Position numbers and translations under genes: made by a program. The notes beneath the pieces are model-generated. The model was not told the DNA's origin. It worked only from the letters and a program-made list of their open reading frames with translations, and ran no database searches. A stretch of DNA of 64,000 nt, from contig NZ_SDHZ01000002.1 of the NCBI RefSeq assembly GCF_004118675.1, positions 1,240,001 through 1,304,000 on the forward strand. The letters are read 5' to 3'. Positions 12,053 to 21,005 of this stretch are shown piece after piece. Position 1 is the first letter of the stretch; every line of letters starts with the position of its first letter. The stretch is from Filimonas effusa (lineage in GTDB: Bacteria; Bacteroidota; Bacteroidia; Chitinophagales; Chitinophagaceae).

Positions 12053-15000
12053 TTATTTAAAGGTGATGTTTACACCGGCCGTTACCAGGCGGCTGCGCGG
12101 ATATGCGGCGTAATCTACCCCCGGTGTCAGCGGCGTGCCTCTGCGGGTATTAGCTTCGGGATCAAACCCGGAATAACCGGTAAAAGTATACAGGTTATTC
12201 ACCGTTGCATATACCCTGAACCTGCTGAAGACCTTCATACTTTCTACCACCGTCTTAGGAAGATTGTAGCCTATGGTAAGGTTACTGATCCTTAAGAAGG
12301 AACCGTTTTCTATGGCATAACTATGCAGTGTAAACTGTCCTCCCGGCGGTGTCCAGAACGTTGTATTTTTATTCAATTCAGCCAGCGTTTCAGGATCGCT
12401 CACCCTGTTACCATTGTCATCGATCACACGCCACCTGTTCAGTACTTCGGTAGACATGTTATTGTCTTTATACAGGTATTGTGTCGTGTTCTCAATTTTA
12501 TTGGCGTTGTACACCTTGTTACCTAGTGAGAAATACACAAACAAGCTCATATCAAAGTTCTTCCAGGTGAACTGCTGATTTACGCCGCCGGTGATCTTAG
12601 GTTGAGAATTACCCAGTACAGTTTTATCTTCATCATCGATCTGCATACTGTTTTTAGAAGACAGCTTTTTGAATTTAAGATCACCGGGTTTAGGATCTAC
12701 GTTACCCAATGCCACCCTGTTATTGGCTACATTGGCATTGAGCGTGTATTTTTTGGCGGCGGCATCATAAGTAAAGTCACTTAATTCATAACGACCATCC
12801 GTTACAAAGCCATAGAATTGCCCGATAGGCTGTCCTACTTCTACCAGGTAGTCGGCGATAGAACCTGTTACCCATCCGGAGTAACCATAAATGAACTGGC
12901 GTTTCGTTCCATCTACATTACTACCCAGGTCCAGTACGGTGTTCCTGTTATGCGATACGTTGAAGTTCACGTCCCAATTGAAATTTCTTTTGGCAAGCAC
13001 TGTTGTTTTCAACTGCAGCTCAATACCACGGTTCCTGGTACTGCCTATGTTCTGGATCTGTTGCGTATAACCGGTGGTAGAAGGAATCACCGCATTCAGC
13101 AACAGGTTTTTGGTAGTATTGGAATACAGGTCGAGTGAGCCGGTGAGTTTATTGTTGAACAAGCTGAAATCCAAACCCAGGTTCCTGGAAACCGTTGTTT
13201 CCCAGCGTAAGTTTTTATTTTCAAGCGACAAGGGGCCCATACCGGGCGTCAGCGCTTCGGCATAAGGGTAGTTGGCATTGGAAGAGTTACCGTAAACGGT
13301 GCGCCAGAGATCCTGGCCTATGCGGTTGTTACCTGCAGCACCATAGCTGAAACGCAGCTTCAGGTCGTTCACCTTCATACTTTCCAGAAAGCTTTCCAGG
13401 AATTTTTCCCTGGACATACGCCATGCAATTGCTGCGGCAGGCATGGTAGCCCACTGGCGGTTATCGTCCGGTGAAAAGTTGGAAGAGCCATCTCTCCGGG
13501 CACTGAAAGTAAGGATGTACTTATTCCTATAGGTATAGTTCACCCTGCCGAAGAAGGAGAACAGCCTGTTCTGACTCCATCTTGTCGTAGGCGCATCCTG
13601 CACGTTACCCAAGGGAGGAGAAGCGCGCTGAATATTTGCAAAAGCCTCATCCGGCGTAATATCTGCCGGCATCCATTTAATGTTGGCTGAAAAGTTCTTG
13701 TTGTTAGACATATAGATCTCCTGTCCCGCCAATACAGTCAGCGCATGATTTTCACCTATCTTTTTATCCCAGGTCAACGTATTGGAATTGGTAAGCGAGA
13801 AACCTTCGCCGGTAGACATATTCAATACAGGCAGGTTACCATTCTGACGCGCCGTACCGGTTACCATTCCATTGAACATATTGGTTCTGGATGTGGTAGG
13901 CGTAACACCTATGGTACTGCGGAACTGTAATCCCTTTGTAATAACAAAGTCGGCATAACCATTCAACAGCAGGTTGCGATCGATGGCTTTCCTGATTTCA
14001 TTGTTTGCCAATAATACCGGGGAGGTAAGGTTGGTTTGTTGCAGGTAGTCGGGGTCAAAGATATCGACACCTACGCTGCCGCCGAGGTAAGGCTGGTATC
14101 TTACGGCATTGCGTAGCCTGTTGTTACCCTGCGTGCCTGTACTGGAAGTACCGGCGCCATCGATCTGCTGATCGCTATAGCGCACGTTGAAACCCACCCT
14201 TACCTTATCGGACAACCTGTGATCAAACTTGAAAGACGCCAATGTTCTCCTGAAGCCGGAGCCTATCATCACGCCTTCTTCTTTCGAGTTGCTGAGTGTA
14301 AGGCTATAAGTTGTGGCTTTGGTACCACCCGAAATATTCAGCGATTGCGTGAAGAGTTTTGCATCACGGCCAAACACGGCATCCTGCCAATCCTGGAAGG
14401 GCATGTTCTTATAGTTGTCGATATCTTTAAAATCGCCATAACGATTATAGAAGCTGGCGCGTGTAGTAGAATCGGTATTATACAACTGGTACTGGTATTG
14501 CACATAGTCGTATGGCTTCAGCACATCCAGTTTATTCACGATAGAGCGAATGCCATAGAACATATCGAGGGAAACCTGCGTAGGCCTGTTGGCGCCGCCT
14601 TTGGTAGTGATAACGATAACACCGTTGGCGCCCCTGGCACCATAGATAGCAGTAGAGGCGGCATCTTTCAACACATCGATGCTGGCAATTTCCTGCGGCG
14701 CGAGGAAGGTAAGTGCATTTTCCATTTGTATACCATCCACGATATAGATGGGCGCATTGTCCTGCGTGATGGAGCTACCACCGCGCACCTGCACTGTAAC
14801 GGCAGCCCCTGGTGAGCCTTCGGTAGCCGAAGCCACCACACCTGCGAGGCGGCCGGCGAGCGCTTCTGCAGAAGAGTTGAGCGGAAGATCTTTCAAATCT
14901 TTTGCGCCCAGGGAAGATACTGCAGACACCACATCTCTTCGTTTAACAGTCTGGTAACCGATCACCACGATATCGTCGAGATTGGAAGCAGCCGTAGCCA

Positions 15001-15325
15001 TTTTCACCATCACGGATGTAGTGGCATTGGCTCTTACATTGTAGCCGTCCAGCACCTGTTCGGCATAACCAACGCTTGAAAAAACAAAGCGATAGTCGCC
15101 CGAAGCAGGTAAGCGATTGAAGATAAAGACGCCTGTACTGTCGGTTTGTGCGCCTGCTTTAAAATTCGTTTTTGTGTCTACTGCCGTAACGGACACACCT
15201 GGCAGGGCTAAACCTGCGTCACTGCGTACCAATCCTTTTACAGTACCAAAGCTGTTCTGGGCATTTACATCAACGTTCAATAATGTGCAAAGGAGTAGCA
15301 GTGAGAATAGTAATTGACTTCTCAT
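12053..15325 (-). CDS. SusC/RagA TonB-dependent transporter (PUL 1)
   Basis: This is a 1,090-residue outer-membrane transporter. The ATG at 15325 gives a good signal peptide (MRSQLLFSLLLLCTLLNVDVNA); an upstream TTG extension is unlikely. A carboxypeptidase-regulatory-like domain (about residues 25-110) is followed by the TonB-dependent plug (LDDIVVIGYQTVKRRDVVSAVSSL onward) with the SusC signature IASIDVLKDAASTAIYGARGANGVIVITTKGG. The rest is a 22-strand barrel ending in VNITFK. No secretin/TonB short N-terminal (STN) signalling domain precedes the carboxypeptidase-like domain, although a FecR/ECF sigma pair lies immediately upstream. It imports oligosaccharides together with the downstream SusD. 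Confidence 0.96.
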   Translation of the reverse strand: MRSQLLFSLLLLCTLLNVDVNAQNSFGTVKGLVRSDAGLALPGVSVTAVDTKTNFKAGAQTDSTGVFIFNRLPASGDYRFVFSSVGYAEQVLDGYNVRANATTSVMVKMATAASNLDDIVVIGYQTVKRRDVVSAVSSLGAKDLKDLPLNSSAEALAGRLAGVVASATEGSPGAAVTVQVRGGSSITQDNAPIYIVDGIQMENALTFLAPQEIASIDVLKDAASTAIYGARGANGVIVITTKGGANRPTQVSLDMFYGIRSIVNKLDVLKPYDYVQYQYQLYNTDSTTRASFYNRYGDFKDIDNYKNMPFQDWQDAVFGRDAKLFTQSLNISGGTKATTYSLTLSNSKEEGVMIGSGFRRTLASFKFDHRLSDKVRVGFNVRYSDQQIDGAGTSSTGTQGNNRLRNAVRYQPYLGGSVGVDIFDPDYLQQTNLTSPVLLANNEIRKAIDRNLLLNGYADFVITKGLQFRSTIGVTPTTSRTNMFNGMVTGTARQNGNLPVLNMSTGEGFSLTNSNTLTWDKKIGENHALTVLAGQEIYMSNNKNFSANIKWMPADITPDEAFANIQRASPPLGNVQDAPTTRWSQNRLFSFFGRVNYTYRNKYILTFSARRDGSSNFSPDDNRQWATMPAAAIAWRMSREKFLESFLESMKVNDLKLRFSYGAAGNNRIGQDLWRTVYGNSSNANYPYAEALTPGMGPLSLENKNLRWETTVSRNLGLDFSLFNNKLTGSLDLYSNTTKNLLLNAVIPSTTGYTQQIQNIGSTRNRGIELQLKTTVLAKRNFNWDVNFNVSHNRNTVLDLGSNVDGTKRQFIYGYSGWVTGSIADYLVEVGQPIGQFYGFVTDGRYELSDFTYDAAAKKYTLNANVANNRVALGNVDPKPGDLKFKKLSSKNSMQIDDEDKTVLGNSQPKITGGVNQQFTWKNFDMSLFVYFSLGNKVYNANKIENTTQYLYKDNNMSTEVLNRWRVIDDNGNRVSDPETLAELNKNTTFWTPPGGQFTLHSYAIENGSFLRISNLTIGYNLPKTVVESMKVFSRFRVYATVNNLYTFTGYSGFDPEANTRRGTPLTPGVDYAAYPRSRLVTAGVNITFK

Positions 15326-15371
15326 ACTTTTAAGCAATCCGGTTTAAGAAAAAAGAAAATCGGGTTAATTA

Positions 15372-16433
15372 TCAGCGGCCGGTTATTTCGAACCTGTTAC
15401 CGGCCTTTTTCTTTACATGTAAATCGTTCAACAAGGCTATAGCGTTTAAAATATATTCAATAGAATCGGTAGGCTCGAAGCGCCCGATAAAAAACATGTT
15501 CTGAACCAGGTCTCTGCGATAGCTGATATCTACACCATACAACACTTCAAGCGTGGAGAACACATCATCGAGCTGCTGGCTTGTAAATTCAAACCAACCT
15601 GAAGGCGTTAAAGGTTGTTCACTCGCTTTATGCGTTTCTCTTTTTACAAACACCTGCTCTTTTGCTTTCAGGAAATACTGCACATAGGGCATCGTATTTC
15701 CCTTATCCAACACGAGTTCCTGGCCGGGAGAGAGTGTTTCGGAAAAAATATTTCTTTTGTCTGCCACGGCCCTGTTATCGGGCGTTACCAGCACTTTTCC
15801 TTCGTACAAGCGCACCTTTACTTCGTTCGAAGCGCTGCCTGCTTTCACGGAGAATAAAGTTCCCAGGGCTTTTACTGCCAGTCCATGTGTATACACTACA
15901 AACGGCCTGGTTTTATCTTTGGCGACATCAAAAGAAGCTTCTCCATTCAGCAGGATTTCTCTTTCCTGTTTCCATTTTAGTTTGCTATAGCGGATACTTG
16001 CATTCGCTGCCAGCATTACTACAGTGCTGTCTTCGGTAATGAAGCGCAGGGTAGTATCGGAGTGGTTTTCCATAATACTATAGCTACTATCGTCGGCATC
16101 CGTTTTTGCGGTTGCCAGGCTGCTATCTGCTTTGATCTTATAAGTACCCAGCAGGTAACTGAACAAGGCAACGATAGAAATGCAGGCAGCCGCGGCGTAG
16201 AGGAATATCCTGGTACGTCCCTGTTTGTGCTTTTGCTTTTCGAGACTGGCCCACATCTGGTTCCATTCATCATCAGGCAAATCCTTTCCAGGTTCATTCT
16301 TCCATTCTTCTTCATTATAATATTCATCCATCGCTTCGGGATGCTGTTCCAGCCAACGCGCCACTTCTTTCGCTTCATTTTCGCTGCATTGCCCTTCGAA
16401 AAACCTTCTTATTAGTTCCTTACTGACATGCAT
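15372..16433 (-). CDS. FecR family anti-sigma regulator
   Basis: This 353-residue inner-membrane protein has a cytoplasmic N-terminal part (residues 1-74, with FFEGQCSENEAKEVARWLEQHPE), one transmembrane helix (about 75-96, RIFLYAAAACISIVALFSYLLG), a periplasmic FecR domain (about 130-240, with LNGEASFDVAKDKTRPFVVYT) and a C-terminal DUF4974-type domain (FEFTSQQLDDVFSTLEVLYGVDI). The family sequesters its partner ECF sigma factor until the outer-membrane transporter signals substrate. The partner sigma gene lies 84 bp upstream and susC 46 bp downstream. The transporter shows no STN domain, so the route of the signal is unclear. Confidence 0.94.
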   Translation of the reverse strand: MHVSKELIRRFFEGQCSENEAKEVARWLEQHPEAMDEYYNEEEWKNEPGKDLPDDEWNQMWASLEKQKHKQGRTRIFLYAAAACISIVALFSYLLGTYKIKADSSLATAKTDADDSSYSIMENHSDTTLRFITEDSTVVMLAANASIRYSKLKWKQEREILLNGEASFDVAKDKTRPFVVYTHGLAVKALGTLFSVKAGSASNEVKVRLYEGKVLVTPDNRAVADKRNIFSETLSPGQELVLDKGNTMPYVQYFLKAKEQVFVKRETHKASEQPLTPSGWFEFTSQQLDDVFSTLEVLYGVDISYRRDLVQNMFFIGRFEPTDSIEYILNAIALLNDLHVKKKAGNRFEITGR

Positions 16434-16517
16434 GGGCCATTTATTATAGAATAAATACGCCTTTTAAAAGACGATACCTCCGGCAGGAGAAAAAAAATTA
16501 CAGGAAAAAGATAAGAC

Positions 16518-17024
16518 TTAATACGCTCCTATGGAGATTACCTTCTTTAATTGCCTGACGGCTTTGGTGACATGGTTGTCGACAGACTTCACAGAAATGG
16601 AGAGGCAGGAGGATATTTCGGAGTAGGTGAAGCCATGAAAGCGGTGCAATTCAAAGGCTTTTTTGCGAATTTCGGGCATGGTGTCGAGCGCCTTGTATAC
16701 CTGGGATTTGAGGTCGAACTCTTCGGAGGTGACACAGGATGACTCAGCGGAACGCAGCGCCACCACCTGGCTGGATTTCTGCTTTTTTCGCAGGTAGTCG
16801 ATAAAAACGGTTTTGGAGATCCGGAAAAGATGCTGTTCCAGCGAGTAATGTTCGTTAAGGGAGCCACGGTACTTCCAGAGCTTGAGGAAAGTGGTTTGTA
16901 CCAGGTCGAAGGCATCCTGTTCCGAATGTGTTTTTTTAAAGAAATAGCCATAAAGCCTGCCGCGTAGCTGCAGGAAAGCCTGTTCGAAGGCGAATTCATC
17001 CCCGTTTTTAATGGCAACAATCAT
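16518..17024 (-). CDS. ECF sigma-70 factor (FecI/RpoE-like)
   Basis: This is a 168-residue sigma factor of normal ECF length. Region 2 is seen in FFKKTHSEQDAFDLVQTTFLKLWKYR (about residues 30-60, core promoter melting and -10 contact). Region 4 is the helix-turn-helix YSEISSCLSISVKSVDNHVTKAVRQLKK (about 132-160). It precedes the FecR gene and the susCD genes and should direct transcription of the PUL once FecR releases it. It begins 24 bp after the GH43 stop and is likely in the same transcript. Confidence 0.94.
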   Translation of the reverse strand: MIVAIKNGDEFAFEQAFLQLRGRLYGYFFKKTHSEQDAFDLVQTTFLKLWKYRGSLNEHYSLEQHLFRISKTVFIDYLRKKQKSSQVVALRSAESSCVTSEEFDLKSQVYKALDTMPEIRKKAFELHRFHGFTYSEISSCLSISVKSVDNHVTKAVRQLKKVISIGAY

Positions 17025-17048
17025 GGCTATTTCTTTTTATGAGGCGGC

Positions 17049-18722
17049 TTATTTTTCTACTCTGAACCAGTCTATATCCACAAACCCGGCATCATTGATC
17101 TCGGTGGTGCGGGTAGCGAAGAAGCCCATTTTGGCTCCGATCCACTTACCTGGCTGGGCAATGAAAGTATCACCGGCTTTCTGGTAGTTGATATTATCGA
17201 AGCTGTAATAAAGCTGGCATTTGGCGCCTGCTGTGAACTGGCACCTGAGATAGATAACGGGGGCCTCTACTTTTACCAGCTCTTTTTCTATTTCAGGCTT
17301 ACCATTACCGGCTCCTTTGCAAAGGCCGTGCACCAGGTAAATACCATCTTTTTTCGATTTAAGACCTATGGAGGTATAATCCAATCCCATTACTACCAGT
17401 CCTACCTTTTCTTCCAGTTTTGGATTTGGGGAAAATGAAAGTTTGGCGGTAGCCGTAAATTCATCGGCAGGTGTTTTCTGTAACAGCACATTGGGAACAT
17501 CCCAGAGGCTTACAGCGCTATCCGGTACTTTATGCGTGTATAAACGCAGCGTGCCTTTGGTGGGGTTCATAAAACTCCAGGTAACACGCGGGTTGGCCTG
17601 CCACTGCCATTGCAAGCCCAGTTTAGGCTCATTGAATTCATCGGAATCGGCAGGTGTTGTAATAGGGTATTTTTTACCGGTATTGGGTTTCTTATAAGTA
17701 ATTACCGGTTCTCCTTTTCCATCGCCGTCCGTATCTACACCAATCACCGGCCAGTCGTTCACCCATTTCATGGGTTGCAGGTGTACCACACGGCCGTAGG
17801 CATCTTTATCCTGGAAATGCAGGAACCAGTCTTCGCCGGTAACTGTGTTCACCCAGGCACCCTGGTGAGGACCATTGATGGGCGATTTGCCCTGGTCCAT
17901 CACCACTTTGCGTTCGTAGGGACCATAGATATTTTTAGAGCGTAATACCAATTGCCAGCCGGTGGGAACACCTCCTGCCGGGGCAAAAATATAGTAGTAG
18001 CCATTGCGTTTATAGAACTTGGGGCCTTCGGTAGTGGGATCCTGGTCATGGCCATCGTAAACGATGACGCCGGCATCGGTTACAGCCGAACCTTCTGCAT
18101 TCAGTTTCTTCACTGCCAGCAGGTTTTTGATACCTGCCCTGCTGCCGGCGAAGCCATGCACGAGGTACACATCGCCATTATCATCCCAAAGCGGGCAGGG
18201 ATCGATGAGGCCTTTACCTGCTTCTACCAATACGGGGTCGGACCAGGGGCCTGTGATCTTTTTCGCTTTGGTTAAATAAATACCGAAATCGGGATCGGGA
18301 TAATAGAGATAGAATTCCCCTTTCACATACCTGATGGCGGGCGCCCAAACACCATTGCCATGTTGTGTTTTGGAGAAATGATCCAGCGGCGTCTGGCGCA
18401 GCATGGCATGACCGATAATGGTCCAGTTCACCAGGTCTTTCGAATGCAGGATAGGCAAACCGGGAACTGCATCGAAGCTGGATGCAACGAGGTAATAATC
18501 TTCGCCCACCCTGATCGCATCAGGGTCGGAGTAGTCGGCATTCAATACCGGGTTTTTGTAAGTGCCATCACCATTGTCGGCCACCCATACTTTAGATACA
18601 AACGGCTTCGACTGGGCAAGAGCATGACTGGATAAAGCATTTAAGCCAACAAGTGCGGCCAATGCCACGGTTTTAGCGACAAGCGATGTAGAACGAGGTT
18701 TTAGAAGAGGAAGGCGATTCAT
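17049..18722 (-). CDS. GH43 glycoside hydrolase with C-terminal beta-sandwich domain
   Basis: This is a 557-residue secreted enzyme with a signal peptide ending near SSHALAQS (residue 38). The five-bladed propeller begins with NPVLNADYSDPDAIR, whose Asp63/Asp66 region carries the catalytic base. A likely catalytic acid Glu lies in DPTTEGPKFYKRNG. The C-terminal 190 residues, starting with DEFNEPKLGLQWQWQANP, form the GH43 C2/DUF1349-like concanavalin fold that shapes the active site in many beta-xylosidases and alpha-arabinofuranosidases. In a pectin locus it most likely trims arabinose or xylose side chains. An atypical LacI-type palindrome lies 24 bp upstream of the ATG and a terminator-like hairpin lies beyond it, so a new transcript probably starts here. 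Confidence 0.93.
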   Translation of the reverse strand: MNRLPLLKPRSTSLVAKTVALAALVGLNALSSHALAQSKPFVSKVWVADNGDGTYKNPVLNADYSDPDAIRVGEDYYLVASSFDAVPGLPILHSKDLVNWTIIGHAMLRQTPLDHFSKTQHGNGVWAPAIRYVKGEFYLYYPDPDFGIYLTKAKKITGPWSDPVLVEAGKGLIDPCPLWDDNGDVYLVHGFAGSRAGIKNLLAVKKLNAEGSAVTDAGVIVYDGHDQDPTTEGPKFYKRNGYYYIFAPAGGVPTGWQLVLRSKNIYGPYERKVVMDQGKSPINGPHQGAWVNTVTGEDWFLHFQDKDAYGRVVHLQPMKWVNDWPVIGVDTDGDGKGEPVITYKKPNTGKKYPITTPADSDEFNEPKLGLQWQWQANPRVTWSFMNPTKGTLRLYTHKVPDSAVSLWDVPNVLLQKTPADEFTATAKLSFSPNPKLEEKVGLVVMGLDYTSIGLKSKKDGIYLVHGLCKGAGNGKPEIEKELVKVEAPVIYLRCQFTAGAKCQLYYSFDNINYQKAGDTFIAQPGKWIGAKMGFFATRTTEINDAGFVDIDWFRVEK

Positions 18723-18741
18723 ATAGAAACAATTATGGTAA

Positions 18742-18768
18742 ATCGTGCAATCGGTTGCATATTACGAT
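18742..18768. promoter_or_regulatory. LacI/GalR-type palindromic operator candidate
   Basis: TGCAATCGGTTGCA at 18746-18759 is an imperfect palindrome with a central CG that fits the LacI/CcpA-type pattern TGNAANCGNTTNCA. It is flanked by ATCGT (18742) and ACGAT (18764), also inverted. It lies 23-45 bp upstream of the GH43 ATG on the minus strand, where a repressor would block the promoter. No LacI gene is in the window. Confidence 0.45.
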
Positions 18769-18808
18769 ATTTTTTTCTCTCCCGGATTTAGAAAGTACGC
18801 AAACGTTG

Positions 18809-18840
18809 CCGAAAACAGGAAAGGGCTGTAGAAACAGCCC
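18809..18840 (-). terminator. Terminator between CE12 and GH43 genes
   Basis: Read on the minus strand, gggctgt and acagccc form a 7-bp perfect stem with a 4-nt loop (18823-18840). It is followed by the T-rich tract tttcctgtttt (18812-18822 in plus coordinates). It lies 39 bp past the stop of the CE12 gene, so it would end the CE8-CE12 transcript only if read from the right; the hairpin lies upstream of CE12's stop-to-GH43 gap and therefore separates the two transcripts. Confidence 0.45.
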
Positions 18841-18878
18841 CTTGTTTTGCTTGAGTATAAAAAAAAGAGATAATCGTT

Positions 18879-19646
18879 CTATTTCAGATAGCCTTTCAAC
18901 GGGCAATCTTTTAAAGCAGCCAGCCCTTCGGCTACGGCGTTTGCATTTTCAGTAGCACCAGCCAGGTTGGTATGGGTGCCATCTACCGGGAAGAACTTTT
19001 TAATGGCGTCCTTGCCCTGTTGTTCCCACTGGTTTACGATCAACTGATTCAGGTTAATGAAAAAAGTGCCGCTGGCTTTGGTGACTTCTTCTGCCCAGTT
19101 TACATATTCGATCTCACGATCGACCTTATCCCCTTTCCATTTGTTGCGGGGAACCAGGGAGCATACGATGGGAATGGCTCCCTTCTCCTTTGCTTCTTTA
19201 ATATATTTATTCAGGTACCAGCCATATGTATGAACGATTTCCGGCTGGCGGGTTTTAAGATTGAAGATGTGAACCGTGTCTTCACCAATACCTTTCAACG
19301 TACCTTTTGCCCGGGCAGAATCGTTGATCGCCGCCTGGTCGTTATGACCGAATTGTATCAGCACGAAATCGCCGGGTTTTAATTGTGCCAATACTTTGTC
19401 CCAACGACCATCGGACATAAAAGTGCGGGTGCTGGTACCGGCTTTTGCGTGGTTATGAAGACTGATGCGGGTTGTATCGAGATGCGCTTTGAGCAAGGTA
19501 CCCCAGCCCCAGTATTCATTGGTACCGTTGCCATCACTATTCTGAACGGTAGAGTCGCCCACGACATATATTACAGGACGTTTTGAATCGATAATGAAGG
19601 CAGACAGCAATAGTAATAATGGCAGCACAATCAGAAGACGATTCAT
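18879..19646 (-). CDS. CE12 rhamnogalacturonan acetylesterase (SGNH hydrolase)
   Basis: The 255-residue product starts at the ATG giving the signal peptide MNRLLIVLPLLLLLSAFIID; an in-frame ATG at 19691 would add 15 residues without a signal-like start. SGNH blocks are clear: GDST at 30-33 with nucleophile Ser32, Gly70 in AKAGTSTRTF, GHND at 100-103 with the oxyanion Asn, and the Asp-His pair in PVDGTHTN near residue 230. The family removes acetyl groups from the galacturonic acid of rhamnogalacturonan I. It pairs with the upstream pectin methylesterase, and together they strip esters before polygalacturonase attack. Expected location is the periplasm or cell surface. Confidence 0.94.
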   Translation of the reverse strand: MNRLLIVLPLLLLLSAFIIDSKRPVIYVVGDSTVQNSDGNGTNEYWGWGTLLKAHLDTTRISLHNHAKAGTSTRTFMSDGRWDKVLAQLKPGDFVLIQFGHNDQAAINDSARAKGTLKGIGEDTVHIFNLKTRQPEIVHTYGWYLNKYIKEAKEKGAIPIVCSLVPRNKWKGDKVDREIEYVNWAEEVTKASGTFFINLNQLIVNQWEQQGKDAIKKFFPVDGTHTNLAGATENANAVAEGLAALKDCPLKGYLK

Positions 19647-19751
19647 ATGCCATTTATAGCGGCATAAGAGGGTCACATTACCAAGTTTCATGTTCGATAT
19701 TGTATTTTAAAAGTAACTATTAAATGATTACAAGGCCCACAGTTTCTTCGG

Positions 19752-20825
19752 CTATTTACGGGTGGGTTTCCAGTTGTCGTTGCCTTTCAGTACACTTTCT
19801 ACCGAGTAGGCTTCCGCTTCCTGCCTGGAAAGTTGTTTCATGCCCTTCCAGGGCGCCCTTTGAGAGAAGTCGGCGCTTTTTCCCGTGTTATTGTATTCGA
19901 ACAAATGCAGTTTATCGCTTTCCGAAGCGTAATCCATACGCCAGGTGGTAGGCCATCCACGCGGGTCGATACGGTCGCCGAGATCGCTGTTGAGGATCGC
20001 CACTTTCGGATAATTGTGCCAGGGGCGGCCAATAGCTACCAGGCTGCCATCATCACCTTTCCGGGGACTGCCGGAAGCGAAGCTGAAACGGCATTTATCG
20101 AACACAAAACCATAGAGTTGCTTTTCGGGAGTAGAAGGCGCGGTGATCCATCCGCCGCCATAGCTTGCTATTTCGCAGTTATCGAAGAAGCCAATGCCAC
20201 CACCATAGATATAATCGGTACGGCCAAGCACATAACAGTTATAGAAATAATTGCGTTTGCCATCGGCGGCCATGAGAATGGTATCCTGGTAGCCGGTGAT
20301 ATTACAGTTGCGGAAAATGATCTTATCGCCACGCAGGGTGAGTGCCAGTGCTTGTCCTACAGGCCCAGCCGTATTTTTGATACTGAGGTTCTCTAGGATG
20401 CAGCTATCGGCCAGGATGGTAAGCGTAGCAGAAGTACGGATAAGATCGGAATTGTGTTTCCATTTCACCCAGAGAGAATCGGGACATTTATTGGCAGAAG
20501 CGGGGCTGTTGCAATCGAAGATGGCGTAACTGATGATGGTTTTTTCCCGGCTCTCTCCTACCAGTTTCAGGTTACGTTTGTCCGCAGGAATGATCAGTTT
20601 TTCCTGGTCATAAAGACCGTTCTTAATGTAGATCACCGTTTGCTCCGCACTATTGGAAGGGCTTGCATCAATAGCCGACTGAACGGTAGTGTACTGCCCG
20701 GAGCCATCCTGCGCCACGACAATTTTCTGCTTCGCAGCGAAAACAGACAGGGAAGCGATCAGCAACACGGCCACAAACAAGAGTTTAGAAAAAGAAGCCA
20801 CTGCGGGCTTTACAGGCAGGAACAT
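19752..20825 (-). CDS. CE8 pectinesterase (pectin methylesterase)
   Basis: This is a 357-residue parallel beta-helix esterase with a signal peptide ending near SLSVFAAK (residue 32). The N-terminal VVAQDGSGQYTTVQSAIDA is the CE8 start motif. Active-site residues are visible: Gln158 in PVGQALAL, Gln180 and Asp181 in GYQDTILM, Asp204 in GRTDYIYGGG, and the Arg of IGRPWHNYPKVAILNS. The enzyme releases methanol from homogalacturonan, generating substrate for GH28. It is the first gene of the minus-strand pectin cluster, divergent from an alpha/beta hydrolase gene. Length is normal for the bacterial family. Confidence 0.95.
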   Translation of the reverse strand: MFLPVKPAVASFSKLLFVAVLLIASLSVFAAKQKIVVAQDGSGQYTTVQSAIDASPSNSAEQTVIYIKNGLYDQEKLIIPADKRNLKLVGESREKTIISYAIFDCNSPASANKCPDSLWVKWKHNSDLIRTSATLTILADSCILENLSIKNTAGPVGQALALTLRGDKIIFRNCNITGYQDTILMAADGKRNYFYNCYVLGRTDYIYGGGIGFFDNCEIASYGGGWITAPSTPEKQLYGFVFDKCRFSFASGSPRKGDDGSLVAIGRPWHNYPKVAILNSDLGDRIDPRGWPTTWRMDYASESDKLHLFEYNNTGKSADFSQRAPWKGMKQLSRQEAEAYSVESVLKGNDNWKPTRK

Positions 20826-20992
20826 ACAATCGAATTAAAGGATGATTCAATAACATATCCTGCGGCAAACTTTCTACAGAGACAGCCACATGGGGATATG
20901 GGCCGTGGCGACATCCGTTTCCGGCATGCCGTTGGTTAAAAAAGGAATACGCAGGAAGACCTGCATCACCTCCGGCCAGGAGAAAAAATCAG

Positions 20993-21000
20993 TAAGTTTG
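20993..21000 (+). promoter_or_regulatory. -7 box very close to a start codon
   Basis: TAAGTTTG fits TAnnTTTG and ends only 5 bp before the ATG at 21006. If used, the transcript would begin at or next to the start codon. No -33 TTTG is seen at the expected place. Confidence 0.3.
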
Positions 21001-21005
21001 ACAAC

